Shown: piece by piece, positions 5,248 through 7,135 of the stretch
How the letters are laid out: the number at the start of each line of letters is the position of its first letter
Position numbering within the stretch: the first letter of the stretch is position 1
NCBI GenBank assembly: GCA_023389545.1
Contig: JAEWEI010000255.1
Location: 1 to 7,135, forward strand
Length of the DNA stretch: 7,135 nucleotides
Direction: 5' to 3'
Source of the DNA: Actinomycetes bacterium
GTDB lineage: Bacteria > Actinomycetota > Actinomycetes > Actinomycetales > Cellulomonadaceae
The notes under the pieces: generated by a model
What the model was told of the DNA's origin: nothing
Database searches by the model: none
The model's input: only the letters and a program-made list of their open reading frames with translations
Translations under genes and position numbers: made by a program

Positions 5248-5708
5248 GAAGCCGGTGGCGGCCGGCGGGGGAGGACGGCCAGACGTCCGTCCTGGCGATT
5301 GGGTTCGTGGTGCTGGCGTTGCTGCTGGTCACCGGCGTCGTCTCGGCCACCGGCGTGCACTTGGACCGCAAGCGGCTGCTGGCGACGGCTGACGCGGCGG
5401 CCATCAACGCCTCCGACGCGCTGTCCGACCCGGGGTACTACGCCGAGGGGCGGCGCCCGACAGCCGAGGGACATGTGCTGATCACCGACGAGGATGTGCG
5501 GCGCGCGGTGCGCGAGCACCTGGCCGACCACCCGGAGCTCACCGCGGGGCTTGAGCGCGTCCAGGTGCTGGAGGCCGCGTCGCCTGACGGGCGCACCGCC
5601 GTGGTGCGGCTCGGCGCGTACACCAGGCCTGCGCTGATCAGCTGGGTCACGGCGCCGTGGTCGGACGGCATCGCGCTCGAGGCGGCGTCGAGCGCGCGCG
5701 CCTGGTGA
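5244..5708 (+). CDS. TadG-like pilus assembly protein
   Basis: This 154-aa protein has the N-terminal signature of the TadE/G-like Flp assembly family. [20 protein letters not shown] (12-31) is a transmembrane helix, followed by the typical [20 protein letters not shown] (40-59), in which an exported helix is rich in alanine. The rest, about 95 residues, is an exported domain with no motif I recognise. It is much shorter than proteobacterial TadG and lacks a von Willebrand-type domain, as is usual for actinobacterial versions. No Glu occurs at +5 after Gly12, so processing by the prepilin peptidase is uncertain. The ATG overlaps the previous stop (ATGA) and a weak GAGG lies 4 nt upstream. It is the last gene of the pilus operon. 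The 70-nt gap that follows carries no clear terminator. Confidence 0.85.
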   Translation: MRSRWRPAGEDGQTSVLAIGFVVLALLLVTGVVSATGVHLDRKRLLATADAAAINASDALSDPGYYAEGRRPTAEGHVLITDEDVRRAVREHLADHPELTAGLERVQVLEAASPDGRTAVVRLGAYTRPALISWVTAPWSDGIALEAASSARAW

Positions 5709-5764
5709 CGCGGGCAGGAGACGGCTGCGGCGAGTGTGCAGGCCGCGCCTTCAGCGCGAGCGGG

Positions 5765-5770
5765 TAACCT
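5765..5770 (+). promoter_or_regulatory. Possible -10 of a leaderless prfB promoter
   Basis: TAACCT matches the TANNNT actinobacterial -10 pattern and ends 8 bases before the GTG at 5779, which would put transcription start at or within a base or two of the start codon. No Shine-Dalgarno occurs at a useful distance before that GTG, which fits a leaderless mRNA, a common mode in Actinobacteria. There is no evident TTGACA-type -35. Confidence 0.45.
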
Positions 5771-5778
5771 GGACCGCC

Positions 5779-6894
5779 GTGGCCACCACTGACTTCTCCG
5801 CGGAGATCCGCGACCTCCGTACGACGCTGGAATCCATCCAGGCGGTGAGCGACCCGACGGTGCTCCACGCCAAGATCGCCGAGCTGTCCGAGAAGGCGTC
5901 GGCGCCGGACCTGTGGGACGACCCGGAGGCGGCGCAGCGCATCACGTCGGCCCTGTCGGCGACGCAGGCGGAGCTGGACCGGGTGCAGAAGCTCGGGGGG
6001 CGCATTGACGACCTCGAGACGCTCGTGGAGATGGCCACCGAGGACGGCGGCGACGAGGAGACCCTGGCCGAGGCCGAGGCGGACCTCGTCAAGATCCGCA
6101 AGGACCTCGACGCTCTTGAGGTCCGCACGCTGCTCGCTGGCGAATACGACCAGCGCGAGGCCGTCGTGACGATCCGCGCGGGCGCCGGTGGCGTGGACGC
6201 CGCCGACTTCGCGGAGATGCTGCTGCGCATGTACTTGCGCTGGGCGGAGCGCCACGGCTACCCGACGGCGGTGCTGGACACCTCCTACGCGGAGGAGGCC
6301 GGCCTGAAGTCGGCGACGTTCGAGGTGAAGGTGCCGTACGCGTTCGGGCACCTGTCCGTGGAGGCGGGCACCCACCGCCTGGTGCGGATTTCCCCGTTCG
6401 ACAACCAGGGTCGCCGGCAGACCTCTTTCGCGGCGGTCGAGGTCATCCCGCTGATCGAGCAGACGGACTCCATCGAGATCCCCGAGAGCGAGATCAAGGT
6501 CGACGTGTTCCGCTCGTCCGGCCCGGGCGGCCAGTCGGTCAACACGACGGACTCGGCGGTGCGCATGACGCACATCCCCACCGGCATCGTCGTGTCGATG
6601 CAGAACGAGAAGTCGCAGATCCAGAACCGCGCCGCCGCGCTGCGCGTGCTCCAGTCCCGGCTGCTGCTGCAGCGCCAGGCGGAGGAGAACGCCGCGAAGA
6701 AGGCCCTGGCGGGCGACATCAAGGCGAGCTGGGGCGACCAGATGCGCTCGTACGTGCTGCACCCGTACCAGATGGTCAAGGACCTGCGCACGGAGCACGA
6801 GGTCGGGAACACGGCGGCCGTGTTCGATGGCGACATCGACGGCTTCCTCGAGGCGGGGATCCGCTGGCGCCGTAGCCAGGACGCCCGCGAGTAA
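5779..6894 (+). CDS. prfB: Peptide chain release factor 2
   Basis: RF2 recognises UGA and UAA stop codons on the ribosome and triggers peptide release. The 371-aa reading has both hallmark motifs at exactly the E. coli RF2 positions: SPF, the stop-codon recognition tripeptide, at 205-207, and GGQ, the catalytic loop, at 250-252. Residue 246, a position that varies among RF2 proteins and affects activity in E. coli, is Ser. The sequence around GGQ ([17 protein letters not shown]) and the C-terminal [15 protein letters not shown] are typical of the family. The start is taken as GTG at 5779, reading V-A-T-T-D-F, rather than the in-frame upstream ATG at 5734, which would add 15 atypical residues. 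The frame is open throughout, so there is no programmed +1 frameshift with in-frame UGA. It ends in TAA, unlike its neighbours. Confidence 0.98.
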   Translation: MATTDFSAEIRDLRTTLESIQAVSDPTVLHAKIAELSEKASAPDLWDDPEAAQRITSALSATQAELDRVQKLGGRIDDLETLVEMATEDGGDEETLAEAEADLVKIRKDLDALEVRTLLAGEYDQREAVVTIRAGAGGVDAADFAEMLLRMYLRWAERHGYPTAVLDTSYAEEAGLKSATFEVKVPYAFGHLSVEAGTHRLVRISPFDNQGRRQTSFAAVEVIPLIEQTDSIEIPESEIKVDVFRSSGPGGQSVNTTDSAVRMTHIPTGIVVSMQNEKSQIQNRAAALRVLQSRLLLQRQAEENAAKKALAGDIKASWGDQMRSYVLHPYQMVKDLRTEHEVGNTAAVFDGDIDGFLEAGIRWRRSQDARE

Positions 6895-6950
6895 CAACAC
6901 TCACAGGTTCCCGGCGGCGTGTCTGCGGGGGATCGTCGGGGGCGGCTGCC

Positions 6951-6956
6951 TAGGCT
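6951..6956 (+). promoter_or_regulatory. Possible -10 element for ftsE
   Basis: TAGGCT is a good fit to the TANNNT actinobacterial -10 pattern in the 116-nt gap between prfB and ftsE. It lies 55 bases before the ftsE GTG. No convincing -35 is present. No clear intrinsic terminator is seen after prfB, so ftsE might also be reached by read-through. Confidence 0.3.
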
Positions 6957-7010
6957 CGTCGCGGCCAGAGCCGCACCGCCCCTCCCATCCCCGAAGACTG
7001 GCCGCGAGCC

Positions 7011-7135
7011 GTGATCCGATTCGAGAACGTCACAAAGGTCTATGCGCGCGGCGCGAGGCCTGCCCTCGACCAGGTCTCCCTGGAGGTCGAGCGAGGGGAG
7101 TTCGTGTTCCTTGTCGGATCGTCGGGCTCGGGGAA
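7011..7135 (+). CDS. ftsE: Cell-division ABC transporter ATPase FtsE (5' part only)
   Basis: The first 41 codons of an ABC-type ATPase are present and the gene continues beyond the window. The reading MIRFENVTKVY, then RPALDQVSLEVERGEFVFLVG and the beginning of Walker A (GSSGSG, 36-41), is characteristic of FtsE, which with FtsX forms a membrane complex at the division site that controls peptidoglycan hydrolases. The GTG at 7011 is the start that gives the standard FtsE N-terminus. No clear Shine-Dalgarno precedes it. Position directly after prfB is the usual order in many actinobacteria, where ftsX and smpB follow. Confidence 0.93.
   Translation, partial: MIRFENVTKVYARGARPALDQVSLEVERGEFVFLVGSSGSG

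Noticed and set aside
5727..5746. GCGGC/GCCGC stem as a terminator after the pilus operon
   Set aside because: Only five pairs with a 10-nt loop and no T-run; expected by chance at this base composition.
5647..6900. 417-codon minus-strand frame opposite prfB
   Set aside because: prfB on the plus strand is certain from SPF and GGQ; the antisense reading is low complexity (Leu/Arg/Val/His) and starts inside the prfB terminus.
1..7135. CRISPR array, tRNA, rRNA, insertion sequence or integrase
   Set aside because: No regularly spaced repeats, cloverleaf-like sequence, terminal inverted repeats or transposase/recombinase motifs were seen.

Overview
The window is a stretch of high-GC actinobacterial chromosome. 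Sampled lines of the main operon hand-count at about 75% G+C, GTG starts are frequent, and TGA is used as stop by every complete gene except prfB. The gene order (Tad pilus genes, then prfB, then ftsE) and the RF2 sequence suggest a Micrococcales-type actinobacterium, perhaps Cellulomonas-like. That lineage call is inference.

Layout. Positions 1-802 look like an accessory segment of clearly lower G+C (sampled lines 48-58%). It holds an unrecognised 197-aa protein with a C-terminal glycine/alanine-rich hydrophobic segment and two TTA leucine codons (74-667). This is followed by a 32-codon, six-cysteine small ORF with a strong Shine-Dalgarno sequence (704-802). Positions 803-1041 have no gene I recognise, but contain inverted repeats and a possible promoter for the next operon.

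Positions 1042-5708 form a compact Tad/Flp-type pilus operon: tadA/cpaF ATPase, tadB and tadC inner-membrane platform proteins, a small single-TM protein that is probably the Flp-type pilin, two TadE-like pseudopilins and a TadG-like protein. Most junctions are 4-base ATGA or GTGA overlaps, which implies co-transcription and translational coupling. TadA would power assembly, TadB/TadC would form the membrane platform, and the small TM proteins would be the fibre or minor pilin subunits. No prepilin peptidase (TadV/CpaA) and no TadZ/CpaE-like ATPase is encoded here.

Positions 5779-6894 encode peptide chain release factor 2 (prfB) without a programmed frameshift, possibly from a leaderless transcript. 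At 7011 the cell-division ABC ATPase gene ftsE begins and runs off the window within its Walker A motif.

The Tad operon, prfB and ftsE are familiar. The less ordinary material is the left-hand accessory segment (the unknown protein, the Cys-rich microprotein and inverted repeats) and the divergent pilin. I did not find a clearly recognisable new multi-gene system.
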